The position numbers and the translations under genes are program-made. Positions 12,401 through 18,828 of a DNA stretch of 50,986 nucleotides are shown here, one piece after another (the stretch's first letter is position 1; each line of letters opens with the position of its first letter). Below the pieces are notes generated by a model. The model saw only the letters and a program-made list of their open reading frames with translations. It made no database searches and was not told where the DNA came from. The stretch comes from CAZDRX01 sp964508225 (GTDB lineage Bacteria > Patescibacteriota > Gracilibacteria > Peribacterales > Peribacteraceae): assembly GCA_964508225.1 (NCBI GenBank), contig CAZDRX010000010.1, positions 1 to 50,986 of the forward strand, in the 5' to 3' direction.

Positions 12401-13151
12401 TGGCGTACGTGGACCTGGTTCCGGTCTCGAAGTAGCTCTTCGTCGGGACACACGTACAGCTGCTGTACGTACCGGCAGCCCCGTCGGCCGTGGTACACGC
12501 ACCGCCGGTCTGGATTTCACAACCGTTGCCGGCTCCTGCACCCGATGCGTCACAGTCGACGTAGCCCGAGTCACACTGCACGCCACAGGATGCGGCGTAG
12601 TTGTTGTTCGCACCCGTCGGGTAGTTCGTCACGCCGGTCTGCACTTCACAGGCGTCGTCGCTGGCACAATCCTGGTAACCGCTGCGGCAGCTGCCACAGC
12701 TGAATGTGCCCGCTCCGGTACACGTCGTGTCGCGCTGCTTCGTGGTGTAACACGTGGAGGAGCGGTTACAGAGCCATGCGCCGTCGTTGTCACAGTAGGG
12801 CGCCGCCGAGTCCACGACCGCGAAACAGTCGATGATGTAACCTCCGCCGAGGCTTCCGGTGTAGAGCGTGTTCGAGGTCGCATTGCTTCCCGGTGCGCTG
12901 ATCGTGCTGTTGTCGTAACACTGCGTGACATTCGTGGAGGTCGACGTATCCACACCACAGATGTCGAGTCCGCCGGAACAGTTCTGTCCGGGGAACTGCG
13001 AATCCGACGACGGACAGGAGACCGGATCCGTGACGTACGACGGCGTGAGTGCGTACGCGGTCGGCAGCATGAGCATGAACACGACAGCGCCTCCGAGGAT
13101 GCGGGAGGCGTATTTGCTGGCCGTGAATGTGCGGAGTGTGTGTATGGGAAT
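1..13151 (-). CDS. Giant phage-fibre-like surface repeat protein 1 (C-terminus off left edge)
   Basis: One reading frame stays open on the minus strand from about 13151 to base 1, roughly 4,380 codons. By comparison with the second giant (44826-50986), about 35 C-terminal codons are missing. The N-terminus reads as a signal peptide (basic n-region, hydrophobic core, AYA cleavage site), followed by a Cys-rich segment of about 220 residues. Then come about 13 modules, each opening with a Cys pair and a DARYVxxSGDTMTG-type motif known from phage tail fibres, with 29-residue beta-solenoid repeats (SGALLVK...TKGILSG) between them. VGIGT..P..KL motifs, a LamG-like domain (about 4850-5370) and an ADYAEWF region (about 1640-1780) also occur. 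The C-terminus is a Ser-rich stalk. No S74 domain was found. The role is probably an extracellular adhesin or fibre (inference). No ATG fits the signal peptide: ATT 13151 or CTG 13154 would give it whole, while GTG 13082 (GGAGG seven bases upstream) would cut off the basic region. Confidence 0.85.
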   Translation of the reverse strand, partial: MPIHTLRTFTASKYASRILGGAVVFMLMLPTAYALTPSYVTDPVSCPSSDSQFPGQNCSGGLDICGVDTSTSTNVTQCYDNSTISAPGSNATSNTLYTGSLGGGYIIDCFAVVDSAAPYCDNDGAWLCNRSSTCYTTKQRDTTCTGAGTFSCGSCRSGYQDCASDDACEVQTGVTNYPTGANNNYAASCGVQCDSGYVDCDASGAGAGNGCEIQTGGACTTADGAAGTYSSCTCVPTKSYFETGTRSTYATSNPLLWGTQLNGTGKLISFSNRSGEQFVVYNSGAVKVGNFTAGTGTGAGTIRWTGLDFEGFDGSVWNSMTGGSSGGLTIISGDARYVKKQGDTMTGSLIVQATMSGRHLIISQTASFSGALVAAGNATVKGTLSGSRLVVSGHANISGNLLVLNSITSRRTISGANLYAAASISGAHLYVATTIGGAGLATCNGSTQKLMYNTTTKRFECGTDLNTGGGTSTGNVLTIADARYVRKSGDTMTGSLLVQATMSGRHLIVSQSASVSGALVVQNNATVRGTLSGTNLTVSRSASISGTLIVKTGITSKGSVSGATIDGFGLGSCNGASQKLLYNSTTDQFECGTISASASPFSTGNVLTIGDARYLKRSGGTMTGQLVVDITNGNFNTIGLNVVNTVSGAHLHAERTLTTSGSFIFEGAASGSSLYLGTSLRGAGLTDCTGGSKLLWDATSGRFTCGVDQSSGTGLDQNSGDARYVRKAGDTMTGTLILTSRNGYSGGIVLKILGVASGAVLHAEKSLSSSGTLTVAGNASVKGILSGSSLVISRNATISGSALIKGAIIGKSLISGSTLTIGSSASISGTLLVGGNLSTKGTLSGNFLTIQSSATISGSLLVKTGIVSKNYLSGATINGFGLGSCNGGTQKLLYNNVTNKFECGQVSAAGTFSTGNVLTVGDARYVKKSGDTMTGALTINSRNGYTGGIVLKILGVASGAYLHAEKALTSSGTINAVGNITTKATISGTYLTIQRGATISGALLVKSGVTTKGAFSGYTMSLNPSSVTTNIANTTGINILGDAAGAVGSLGFRATLANSTANTTGYFRMVRTAGTTFIGVEVGTESNHGVRFLTNGTSDTAEKMRLSAAGNLSIGTKADGGSRLAVSGAAIISSNGSLGTAAADATATLEVVGAISGARLTITNNANISGSLLAIGTIATRGTLSGNFLTIQSSATISGSLLVKNSIVSKGSLSGSTIAGFNLGSCNGTSQKLLYNYSTQKFECGSDQTGSSAFGSGNVLTIGDARYLKRSGGTMTGQLVVDITGGGLGTIGLKVVNAISGAVIHADKSLSSSGTLIVSANSTQNGTTTTSFVNIINRSPNTGVGYAGIDFFTNEINASTAPLRRANIFAGYNGNAVTNPGGFIAFSTTTTADTMTERMRILSNGNVGINSATPNTKFYVAGSGTFVGTISGTRLVVSNSATISGALLVKTGIASKGYLSGSTIAGFNLGSCNGTSQKLLYNYSTQKFECGSDQTGGGDGTFGTGNVLTIADSRYVNVSGDTMTGILKITKSGGYYTGALLNVLGGMSGRSLFVSGSGGTTLLNANASRGVVGIGSNGFSGAKLSVNTNSGDNIIESRTTGTGSAMLKLVNAGESIFGLIAPRDGTNHRLDIWDLSTNSVNPIASFNDNGNVGIGTMRPRAKLEVNGTMSGNALFVGRSFSGAGLTNCNNATNSKLLWDVSTGRFSCGTDQSAASGMAISDGDVRYVNVSGDTMTGILKITKSGGYYTGALLNVLGTMSGHGLVINGTGSATSPILFTNNGNNGLGIGTSTPLGTLDASGSTEIHLRRRTSGEAGIVGVLRLHLTSDGTPVAGFGNAIAFDLEDAAGNEVRNTASIANVWDDPVAQIGGLSFWTKPSGSVQTERMRITGSGSVGIGTTAPKSKLDVVGGISGSRLTISSNANISGSLFVLNTITARGTLSGRNLTIQGSSTISGALLVKTGIATKNYLSGSTINGFGLGSCSGASQKLIYNNSLNQFNCAADNNSGTFGTGNVLTLGDMRYVKKSGDVMTGGLRITKLGGYYTGALLNVLGVSSGAHIFGTKGVSSSGTLAVEQRRAIGSGALVVDQLANSTGAYIRGSGSHINNPLLVLDSSTGSARAPHILFGYRGYFDVALWRTTGAVLNLSGHLLPGLDLKFDLGSSTKRWRSLYLSGGTIYLGQSGNDTAIHYNGSSQSLGIDVNNNDTDELVVMSNGNVGIGTNSPKSKLDVQGTISGTNLVISRNASISGSLVVVGGNVSTTSTLSGYNLTVSRSASISGTLLVKTSITSKGSISGATIAGFNLGSCSDTSQKLLYNNSTQKFVCGTDSTSAFGTGNVLTIGNARYVNQSGDTMTGILKITKSNGYYTGALLNVLGGMSGRSLYVSGSGGATAPLIHASSALGRVGIGTATPKTKLDVVGTISGTMLTISKNGSFSGALVVKGNVTLGATTSNTITASGRFLTSLVPVVTNAVSLGSDTLRWNSLYLSGGALNIGISGDNAALRYDIPGNRIQIDANNDGTDEFRLADIGSFDFREVGSDAPVADGFARIFARESLAGGNDANTTYLVQAEDASGLATNTAVGKTNNNAHTGPCRTQSADQAKFGSYSIKFNCSGYQYYRSSSNNDDYFLTSDFTADTWVYTANSSASKRFLMGVYGSNDMQWSLSLQANKLTGMFKTSTGMTVNMIDPATFTTSAWVHVALERSGNTFRLYKDGVVVFTRTFGGTLKTVTGRYLMLGNRYPYSTSGDVNFNGYLDEIRISKNARYSGAFTPETSTYAIDSGGLYARLGNGSLVKLSGTGGSSGSSGGDSVWTINDDNTIFYSIANVGIGTGTPTSLLHIVNDNVTGSGALTVLQNSWTGTGTYIGVTSTGAAVLALSSSETAMRSAQLAFGTNDVFDAFLWRSGVSALKTNASLDVVGTLSGSNLTVSRSASISGTLLVKTGIATKGTLSGRNLAVQSSATISGALLVKTGIASKGYLSGSTIAGFNLGSCNTSNQRLLYNYTTQKFECGAAFSTTGSILGITDSRYVRKQGDTMTGQLVINMTNGTINTVGLKLINALSGAIIHAERGLTSSGYIRVTQTTRLGSGALVLKQLTNSTGAYFMSTATGAPLLVLSTIGTAKAPHILFGYRGRFDVSLYRSATGTLTVQGNLSGINLVLSRSASISGTLLVKSTLATKGILSGSTLTIQNSATISGATLVKGNLSTKGTLSGNFLTVQRSATISGALLVKTGIASKNYLSGSTILGFGLGDCNGADQKLLYNVSTNKFVCRTGFGTGNVLTIGDARYVNVSGDTMTGILKITKSGGYYTGALLNVLGAMSGRALYVSGSGGSNAPLLSANSALGRVGIGTNAPIALLHLASSGAVTGAGPGLLIDQNGTGDAAMSFRLPDSRQFIMGIDNSDSDKLKISNGSDFGSLDILTFDVSTDVSGYVGIGTSAPKSKLDVRGTISGSQLTISGNGNFTGAILAVGNIGTRGTLSGKFLTVQSSATISGATLVKGNLSTKGTLSGAALAIMAASDSYILGNVGIGRTVPRAKLEVNGTMSGAALFVARSFSGAGLTDCSNATSSKLLWNASTGRFSCGTDQTGAGSGLSYADAQGIFVKKSGDTMTGGLIINSRGSYTGAILLRILGMTSGAVLHAENTLTSSGLLMVTQSTIRGSGALVVRQTRNSTGAYITSNATGAALLVLETRMNSQTGSARAPHILFGYRGVFDVALYRSSGAILNASGSLAIRGGTGRTLLTLDTESATGATNVFKIISEVRTGLGAKKNNLVYRITASGATFSDSAYSSAGADYAEWFASSDVLAPGEVVCIDILRSNTVQRCTRAADPNVMGIISSHPAFIGNRITGADDVPVPGYYLVGLIGQVPARAVVESGAVIRPGDSLTSASTPGLLRKARAGESTVGVALEPYDGTQTSDMINVLISRRNQSLTVETVEQKVLESIASMNISDEVSRLVQSASENIDLDTQVSSAITHQLSALDLSAQIEEIVNRRLSGAVLTVTGKLTPEQLTSVAEMAAKLVAPRTGTGEDLTARALVADLQSQILALRTSLSGGTLNLASLNLTHGAAIQGSLTVGGTVTLSASSMQLGPIMVSGSGVEIGSLVSTGSLRVVGNVTITGLATFLGDVHVRGELSVSGKQAGIATIPESAESVTVTFSGAFIHTPIVTATSDDFAPWRIRNRSQTGFTIELKEPAGNIISFSWFAVSSVDPLLTHAAGTEVAPVPFPVNALGQPVSSDTVWNSCIQGRPLIDGNGEPVSCARYHSDYVWEQPDLRISFTYNPNHEPSILILPEGYVRTVIDAALPSSDSSSSASSESSSDSSSSVSSAPSSSASSESSSSASSDSSSSASSDTSSSDASSSASSDTSSSADSSVSSGESSSVTSSE
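4850..5370 (-). other. LamG/concanavalin-like domain inside giant protein 1
   Basis: In the giant frame this stretch does not follow the 29-residue repeat. It reads as a jelly-roll lectin-like domain, with segments such as TADTWVYTANSS, SAWVHVALERSGNTFRLYKDG and GYLDEIRISKNARY. The pattern 'W.HVAL.R.G...RLY.DG' followed by 'G.LDE.RI' is typical of LamG/Pfam concanavalin-A-like domains in extracellular proteins. It probably binds glycan (inference). Giant 2 shows no equivalent in its visible part. Confidence 0.7.
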
Positions 13152-13160
13152 CAGGGATGA

Positions 13161-14172
13161 TTACTGAACCTTGCAACAGGCCAGCGGTTTCGTGGTTGAG
13201 CAGTTCGTGAGGTAACCGATGCCGCCACCGGACGTGGAGAAATCCCACCACGGTCCGAGGTGCGCGAGGTTGGCGGACGTCCATCCGCGGCAGTCGTTCG
13301 AATCCGCCGTGTAGCCCGGAGGGCCTTCGGCGATCCATGCATCCGCCACACCCGAGAAGAGCGTGGAGATACTCTCCGAGGCGATGGTCTCGAGGATTTC
13401 ATCCGTCCGGCAGAAATGACTGCCTGTGTACGCGGCGGCGCAGATCGCATTGCCCGCGTCGTAACCCGTCTTCGCACCGGACGAGAAGAGTCCTGTGTAC
13501 GTCGTGAGGGGCGTCGTGCCGATGAACGTGGCGATACTTCCCGATCCGCCGGTGGTCGTGTTGTTCGTGGTGTAGTAATTATTCACCGTCGTGGATGCCG
13601 ACGATGTGCTGCCGCCTCCACCGCCGTAATGACGCTCCGGTGATGTCTGTCCGCCCGCAGCGCTGTGCAGAACACTCCTGGCATCGATCGGATACTTGTA
13701 CGGCTTGCGGCCGTAACCGCTGATGTTCACGCTGCCCTCGCTCAGATTCTGGAGCACCGTGTCATACGCAAGATCGCGCCAGCCGAGCCTGCCATTCGTG
13801 TACATGAGCACCTGACCCTCCTTCGGCCTTCCGAAGATCGAGAAGAAGCTCCGCACGCTCTTGGTCTCCGCGATGCGCGACACCGNNNNNNNNNNCCGTC
13901 TTGGCAGCAGCAGCAGTCTTCTTCACGACTGCAGGTGCGGATGAAGTCGTATCCGTCAGAACCGTGATCGCTGCGGACGATACGGAAGACGATGACTGCG
14001 CGACAGCTGAGGGCTGTGGAGCAAGCGTCGTGACAGAGCCGTGACCTGTGAGCGGGTTCCTCGCCGCAAGCGAGAACGAATGCATGAGTGCAATCAGGGC
14101 GACAATGAGCGCCACGATGACACCAGCCATCAGTCTCCTGTGCTTTTTCTGTGTGGGTGTGAGTGTGCGCAT
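13161..14172 (-). CDS. Membrane-anchored Cys-containing surface protein, interrupted by a 10-N gap
   Basis: The N-terminal part (14172-13896) has a basic start (MRTLTPTQKKHRR), one membrane segment (about residues 15-32) and an Ala/Ser/Thr-rich linker. The C-terminal part (13885-13161, about 240 codons) has a Gly/Ser/Asn-rich spacer and a compact Cys-containing domain with CRTDEIL, ADAWIAEGPPGY and a C-terminal ACCKVQ. The two parts are in different frames across the 10 Ns, so the true gap length is not 10 (about one base more, modulo 3, would join them). I read them as one gene. The C-terminal domain recalls secreted Cys-rich domains of the DUF1554 type, a weak resemblance. Its TAA stop lies 9-12 bases before the giant gene, in the same frame, which suggests co-transcription and a shared surface role. 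Confidence 0.65.
13886..13895. other. Assembly gap (10 N)
   Basis: Ten Ns fall inside the anchored surface protein gene. The coding frames on either side disagree, so the length is a placeholder. Confidence 0.98.
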
Positions 14173-14469
14173 ATGTGTGTTTGGTTATTTTTTTGCGCGC
14201 GCTTCCTTATACGCGCGAGAAGAAATCTTGTTATTTTAGCATATTTCTGCGGTTTTTGGGATGGTTGGAGGTATTACTATGTAATAGTTTTACATGTTGT
14301 CAAATATAAGAAAGGGCCCTTTGAACAGGGACGTACTGTACGGACGAAGAACAAAGTTCAGCCCTTGCTGAAGCCAAAAAAAACACTCCATCGAAAGAGG
14401 GTGCTGCAAGAGACCTGCCTCCGAAGACCGGTCAGCTGTGGACTATGGGCAGCCTTTTCCCCCATTCCC
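14173..14469. promoter_or_regulatory. AT-rich divergent intergenic region with palindromes
   Basis: This 297-bp region separates the minus-strand surface-protein operon from the plus-strand lipase locus and is far richer in AT than its neighbours. It holds three perfect inverted repeats. The first is CGCGCG with a 10-base loop (14196-14217); read on the minus strand the loop contains TATAAG, a possible -10 box for the 14172 gene. The second is TATTAC-TAT-GTAATA (14272-14286). The third is the 12-bp palindrome AAAGGGCCCTTT (14311-14322). The latter two are operator-like. No clear -35/-10 pair for the 14470 gene was found. Confidence 0.4.
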
Positions 14470-17400
14470 ATGACTCCGAATCGCCCGAATCGACCCTCAG
14501 ACACCACGGCCACAGACGCGGTCTTCACCAACTATCCCGGCTCCGATGCAGCGGGGAATACTCTCACGGAGAGGATCCAAGACCTTATCGCAAAGCGCGC
14601 GATGGAACGGGACACGACGAGAATGAACACCCGCCTGCACGAGATCGAATCCACACCGAAAACACAGAATATTCTGCAGCGCATCCGCAGTCTCCTTGGA
14701 GCGATCTTTGGTTCCGAAGAGCAGAGGCTGCGCCGTCCGAGGACACGCCGTTCGGCCTTCGGATTCGACAGTCTCTCCGGAGTCCAGCGTCTTGAGGATC
14801 GTCTCTGCATGTCCGGCACCCCGATTGCGGCAGAAATCGGATCGATGGTTGCGGGAACCACGCACACACAGCTCGAGCAAGAGCTCGAGACAAGTCTCAG
14901 CGCGATGTATGCCGAATTAGCAAGTCTGGATGCGGAAATCGGACAACTGCCGTCATCACCCAATGTTCAGTGGAATGCGTCTTCGACTCCGGGATGGAGT
15001 GGTGAACTCGCACCGCAGAGAACTGCGTGGATGCACGACTCCGTGCTCACGGCATCGGGCAAATTCCTCGCTGCAGGATTTCAGGACGGAGCAATCGAGA
15101 TCAGAAATGTTGAAACCGGAGCGATCACGTCGACTCTTGCTTCCGGAGTGGGTCGCGCGTACTTCTTCGCGGCGAATCCGACGAACGACATCATCTACGT
15201 GAGTGCCGGTGCGGGTGCCGGAAGCAGGCTCATCGCGATTGACGCGGCGCAGGGAACAGAGCTCTGGAGAACGTCGGGGGGCGACAGCTTCAACCGCGCA
15301 TCGGTCACTCCGGACGGGAAGCACATCCTCGTGGACGTGGATAATCTGGGCGTCGCGACATTCGATACGCAGACGGGTGCGCTGCTCTCCCGTTCACAGG
15401 CGCAGGACTACGGCGGGAACGCGGTAGGCGAAGACATGACGGTCTTCAATGCAGGCCGCGAGCTCTGGATGCAGCGGAAAAACGGCAGCCGCATTCTGCT
15501 CGCCACCGTGGACGGAATGGCATACGAAACCGCCGTTTCACCGAATCAGCAGAGTATTGCCGTCGGTGGTGCAGGCGGGACGATCCTCATCATCGATCTT
15601 GCGACAGGCAACCAGACTCGGTGGAACGGTCACAGCGCTGCGGTGACAGACGTCGCTTTCACGGACAACCAGACCCTCGCGGTCGGGCACGGTGATGGAA
15701 CGGTGGAGCTCTGGAATCTTTCAGGCTCTGCTCCGACCGTCACAAAATCTCTCCAGACAGGTCAGGGCTACGTCTACGGCATGGACGCAGCACAGGGCAT
15801 CCTCGTCCTTCGGACGGGCGGAACCAATCCGCGGTGGAAAGCGCTGAACTGCACCGACAGCACCCAACACGATGCTCTCGTCGCCGAGCGCAGCGCACTC
15901 ACAGGAAGAATCTCAACAGAAGAATCCCGGCTCTCCATCCTGGAGGCATCGGCAGCTCCCGATACGACTCCGTACGCGTTCACACTCATGGATCTCTCGC
16001 AGGACGCTAGTTCCTCTCCCGAAAGCCATGAACTCGTCACCGCACCTGTCTCCATGCAGATCGGCCGCGATGGCGATATGGACATCCTCACGATCGCAAC
16101 ACCGTTCGACGAAACGTACATGACGAGCCCCTTCGGCACGCTGCATTTCTCCCATCCGGGAGGCACGACGAATCAGACGGTGCTCCATCGGCACTTCAGC
16201 GAGATGTTCAATCCGAATCCGGCGATCTCGCCGGAGCTCACATTCACGGTGTACGCAGATGCAGCTCAGACGAAGCCGATCTTCGACGTGACGCTCCGGA
16301 TCGATAGAGGGAACGGGCAGGTTTCCATCAGCTCCGCCGTACCCCGGACGATCGAGCGTGGCATGCTTCCAGGCGGAGTGGAAGCGGAGCCGGCAGCCGA
16401 ATTCCAGATCGCTTCCGTGATGGGGCCAAACGCTATCGTCGCCATTTCTGCACCGAAAGACGCCGTGATCCGCTTCGCGGGAGTCCAAGACGACGGAGCA
16501 CTCAGCCGCGCATCGGTGCGAGGCGACGGGGTTCTCCGCACCACATCGCTCACGATCAATACGAGCAACCCGACCGGCGATTACGCGCTCATCATGACAG
16601 ACGCAGAAGGCCACGATATTGCACGTCAGAACGTCCACTGGGACGCGGAGACGAAGCAGCTGAGTGTGCCGGGCGGCATCATCTGGAGCGGGTCTCCCGA
16701 GGCCGATGCAGAGGTGCAGGCAGGCGTGGAGCGTGTACGCATGCTCATGCAGGATCCAGGGATGGGCGACCGTGCGCTCAGCGCGGCGCAGGGATCACTG
16801 ATGGTCGACATGATGGACTCGCTCCCCGCTCCGTACTGCGATCTCGTGAAATCTTTCGATCAGTCTGTCCTCTCATCGCATCCGGAATGGAACGACGAAG
16901 CGCTGCGCGCGAAGGCGATCGCGACGCACGGCAGCTTCTCGGTGACGGACGCCTTCGAGGCGCTCATCCGGAACCGCAATGACGAGATCCGGCTCCTCCG
17001 TAGTGCCTACGGCACGTACCAGTCCCTCGTGGGAGATCTCCTGAAGCAGGCCTCCACCCTCCTCTCGCAGATCCGGAGCGGCGGAAATGAGAACCAGCTC
17101 CGCCATGACTTCGCTGTCACCGTGGACAGCTACAGCACAGGGCTCGCTATGGTGCAGCTCTCTTCCATCGGCATCCAGATCCCGAATGCAGACACGCTCC
17201 TCGCGGCCGCGAAGTGTCTGTGGGATGTGAAGGGTGAGGAGCTCATGACGCTCAAGCAGACCGTGGAGCGTCAGCAGGTGTATCAGACGCAGCTCATCGC
17301 CGCAGGATTCGTGCAGAGCAGCGACGGAACCTACATGGCGGCGAATGATCCACGCCTGCAGACGGTGCACTACTACGTCGACGCTGCAGGGCGTCTCACC

Positions 17401-18828
17401 ACTCTCCCACCCGATCTCACAATCGCGGATACAGGAATACTCCACGGCGCCGCAGGCACTCTGGTGGCATCCACATCGGACGACATTGCCATGGTCATCG
17501 CAAAGTACCACCTCCATTACAACCTCGATGATGGCAAAGACTTCCGGGATACGGTCCAACTACCGATCGCCCCGGAGGGTTCCTCCAGCATCGAGATCGT
17601 GATTGATGAAGAGAAGATGGTGAGCTTCGGTATCCCCTCCATGTACGGTCGCGACATTACGATGACCATCTCCGGCTCCGGCCTCACGCAGAGCTACTCC
17701 TCGCATAAGCCCGGCATCACGGGCGAATCGATCAGCCTGAGGCTTCCTGCAGGCACGTACAAACTGACCGTGACGGACTCGACGGACTATGCGGGATTCG
17801 CGCAGTCCCATCTCAAGAACATCGAAATGGACGCGCTGGTGAAGGTCGATATTCGGAAGTACAACTCGGCGAATATCAATGGACTGATCTCGGTGAAGGA
17901 AAGTCAGGAAGTGATGCCTGTGAGTATGAGGGTGGCAAAATTCAGTGGTGATAATCGAGTTACGGACTATGACGCAGAAGGATTAAGAGACTCGCTCGAC
18001 CCAAGTAAGCCCGTGTGGGTGGTAGTGCATGGAATGGGTAGCAGTGAGACCGAGACAAAAATTAACGAACTAACGAAGGCACTGAGAAATTCACCCGATC
18101 TCCATGACGTTCAAATCGTGACCATTGACTGGGAAGATGCAGCGAAAACCGTAGCGGATTTGCCCACAGCAATGGACGTTGTCTGGACGCCCGCAGTCGG
18201 AAAGTGGGCTGGAAACCAGTTACTGGCTTTGGGCTTCTCCCCTGAGAATATTTCCGGCATTGGCCAAAGTCATGGAACGTACGTGCTAAATAGTATTGGC
18301 CAAGAACTCATGAATGAGCGACCAGGGCATCAGATGAATACTCTCATCGCTCTTGATCCAGCAGGTGACCCCCCATGGACCGGATTTGATGAGTCGCAGA
18401 TTAATTTTGCGAATGTCTCACAGCGATCAGTCGCATTCGAAATCGCCTGGATAGCTGACAGTAACAACCTTGCCGCCACTGCAGATATTTCATTCAAAGT
18501 TGATGCGCCCGCTGTGGTGAGGCCAAGTGTGCAGCACAGCCTTGGGATGACACTGTTTATTGATCAGTTACAAAAAGATGCTGACCAGAAAAATGGATTG
18601 AGTAATTTCTTCGGGATCCAAGCCATCAAGACATTGGATGCAAATGACATTCGAAAGTATCAGCAGGATACGTATGCAGGGTTCGCAGAAGCGTATATTT
18701 ACACGGATGTTGAGTGGGTAACGATTGACGGAAAATCATTCCCTAAGGCGTCTGCTACGTCACTTTTTTATAGAAAAACCGGAGAGACTACTGATACGCT
18801 TGTCACTCCTGAAACAGTGCAATCATGA
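14470..18828 (+). CDS. Large secreted protein with beta-propeller and C-terminal lipase-like domain
   Basis: 1,452 residues from ATG 14470; the frame is open further upstream, but that stretch is intergenic in composition. Residues 108-116 read LEDRLCMSG, close to the LEDRL-type N-terminal export motif known from planctomycete extracellular proteins. A short coiled coil follows, then WD40/PQQ-like propeller blades (about residues 165-390, e.g. VAVGHGDGTVELWNLSG), then about 750 residues I cannot assign. From about residue 1150 the protein becomes a lipase-like alpha/beta hydrolase: oxyanion segment VWVVVHG (about 1180), nucleophile elbow GQSHG with Ser1267, Asp1296 in ALDPAGDP and His1356 in VQHSLGM, a plausible Ser-Asp-His triad. 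Base composition turns more AT-rich at about 17.92 kb, where the lipase part begins. The gene overlaps the next by ATGA, indicating translational coupling. The layout (long body, exchangeable enzymatic tip, coupled partner) resembles polymorphic toxins; lipase activity and toxicity are inference. Confidence 0.75.
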   Translation: MTPNRPNRPSDTTATDAVFTNYPGSDAAGNTLTERIQDLIAKRAMERDTTRMNTRLHEIESTPKTQNILQRIRSLLGAIFGSEEQRLRRPRTRRSAFGFDSLSGVQRLEDRLCMSGTPIAAEIGSMVAGTTHTQLEQELETSLSAMYAELASLDAEIGQLPSSPNVQWNASSTPGWSGELAPQRTAWMHDSVLTASGKFLAAGFQDGAIEIRNVETGAITSTLASGVGRAYFFAANPTNDIIYVSAGAGAGSRLIAIDAAQGTELWRTSGGDSFNRASVTPDGKHILVDVDNLGVATFDTQTGALLSRSQAQDYGGNAVGEDMTVFNAGRELWMQRKNGSRILLATVDGMAYETAVSPNQQSIAVGGAGGTILIIDLATGNQTRWNGHSAAVTDVAFTDNQTLAVGHGDGTVELWNLSGSAPTVTKSLQTGQGYVYGMDAAQGILVLRTGGTNPRWKALNCTDSTQHDALVAERSALTGRISTEESRLSILEASAAPDTTPYAFTLMDLSQDASSSPESHELVTAPVSMQIGRDGDMDILTIATPFDETYMTSPFGTLHFSHPGGTTNQTVLHRHFSEMFNPNPAISPELTFTVYADAAQTKPIFDVTLRIDRGNGQVSISSAVPRTIERGMLPGGVEAEPAAEFQIASVMGPNAIVAISAPKDAVIRFAGVQDDGALSRASVRGDGVLRTTSLTINTSNPTGDYALIMTDAEGHDIARQNVHWDAETKQLSVPGGIIWSGSPEADAEVQAGVERVRMLMQDPGMGDRALSAAQGSLMVDMMDSLPAPYCDLVKSFDQSVLSSHPEWNDEALRAKAIATHGSFSVTDAFEALIRNRNDEIRLLRSAYGTYQSLVGDLLKQASTLLSQIRSGGNENQLRHDFAVTVDSYSTGLAMVQLSSIGIQIPNADTLLAAAKCLWDVKGEELMTLKQTVERQQVYQTQLIAAGFVQSSDGTYMAANDPRLQTVHYYVDAAGRLTTLPPDLTIADTGILHGAAGTLVASTSDDIAMVIAKYHLHYNLDDGKDFRDTVQLPIAPEGSSSIEIVIDEEKMVSFGIPSMYGRDITMTISGSGLTQSYSSHKPGITGESISLRLPAGTYKLTVTDSTDYAGFAQSHLKNIEMDALVKVDIRKYNSANINGLISVKESQEVMPVSMRVAKFSGDNRVTDYDAEGLRDSLDPSKPVWVVVHGMGSSETETKINELTKALRNSPDLHDVQIVTIDWEDAAKTVADLPTAMDVVWTPAVGKWAGNQLLALGFSPENISGIGQSHGTYVLNSIGQELMNERPGHQMNTLIALDPAGDPPWTGFDESQINFANVSQRSVAFEIAWIADSNNLAATADISFKVDAPAVVRPSVQHSLGMTLFIDQLQKDADQKNGLSNFFGIQAIKTLDANDIRKYQQDTYAGFAEAYIYTDVEWVTIDGKSFPKASATSLFYRKTGETTDTLVTPETVQS
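17905..18828 (+). other. C-terminal lipase cassette of the large secreted protein
   Basis: From the VMPV.MRVA motif onwards this part aligns with the stand-alone protein at 19766-20665 (shared LDPSKPVWVVVHG, I.WEDAA/I.WREAA, ALDPA, QHS/KHS), while the upstream body of the large protein has no counterpart there. The start of similarity coincides with a shift to more AT-rich sequence, marking a module boundary. Confidence 0.7.

Noticed and set aside
13161..13163. Read-through of the TAA to fuse the anchored protein with giant 1
   Set aside because: The frames match, but TAA followed by T is a strong stop and a complete signal peptide begins just after it.
14041..14469. Extension of the large secreted protein upstream of 14470
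   Set aside because: The stretch is AT-rich, intergenic in composition, holds palindromes and overlaps the start of the divergent gene.
14470..18828. Planctomycete origin of the scaffold from the LEDRL motif
   Set aside because: One motif is not enough; the giants, promoter style and other genes do not point there.
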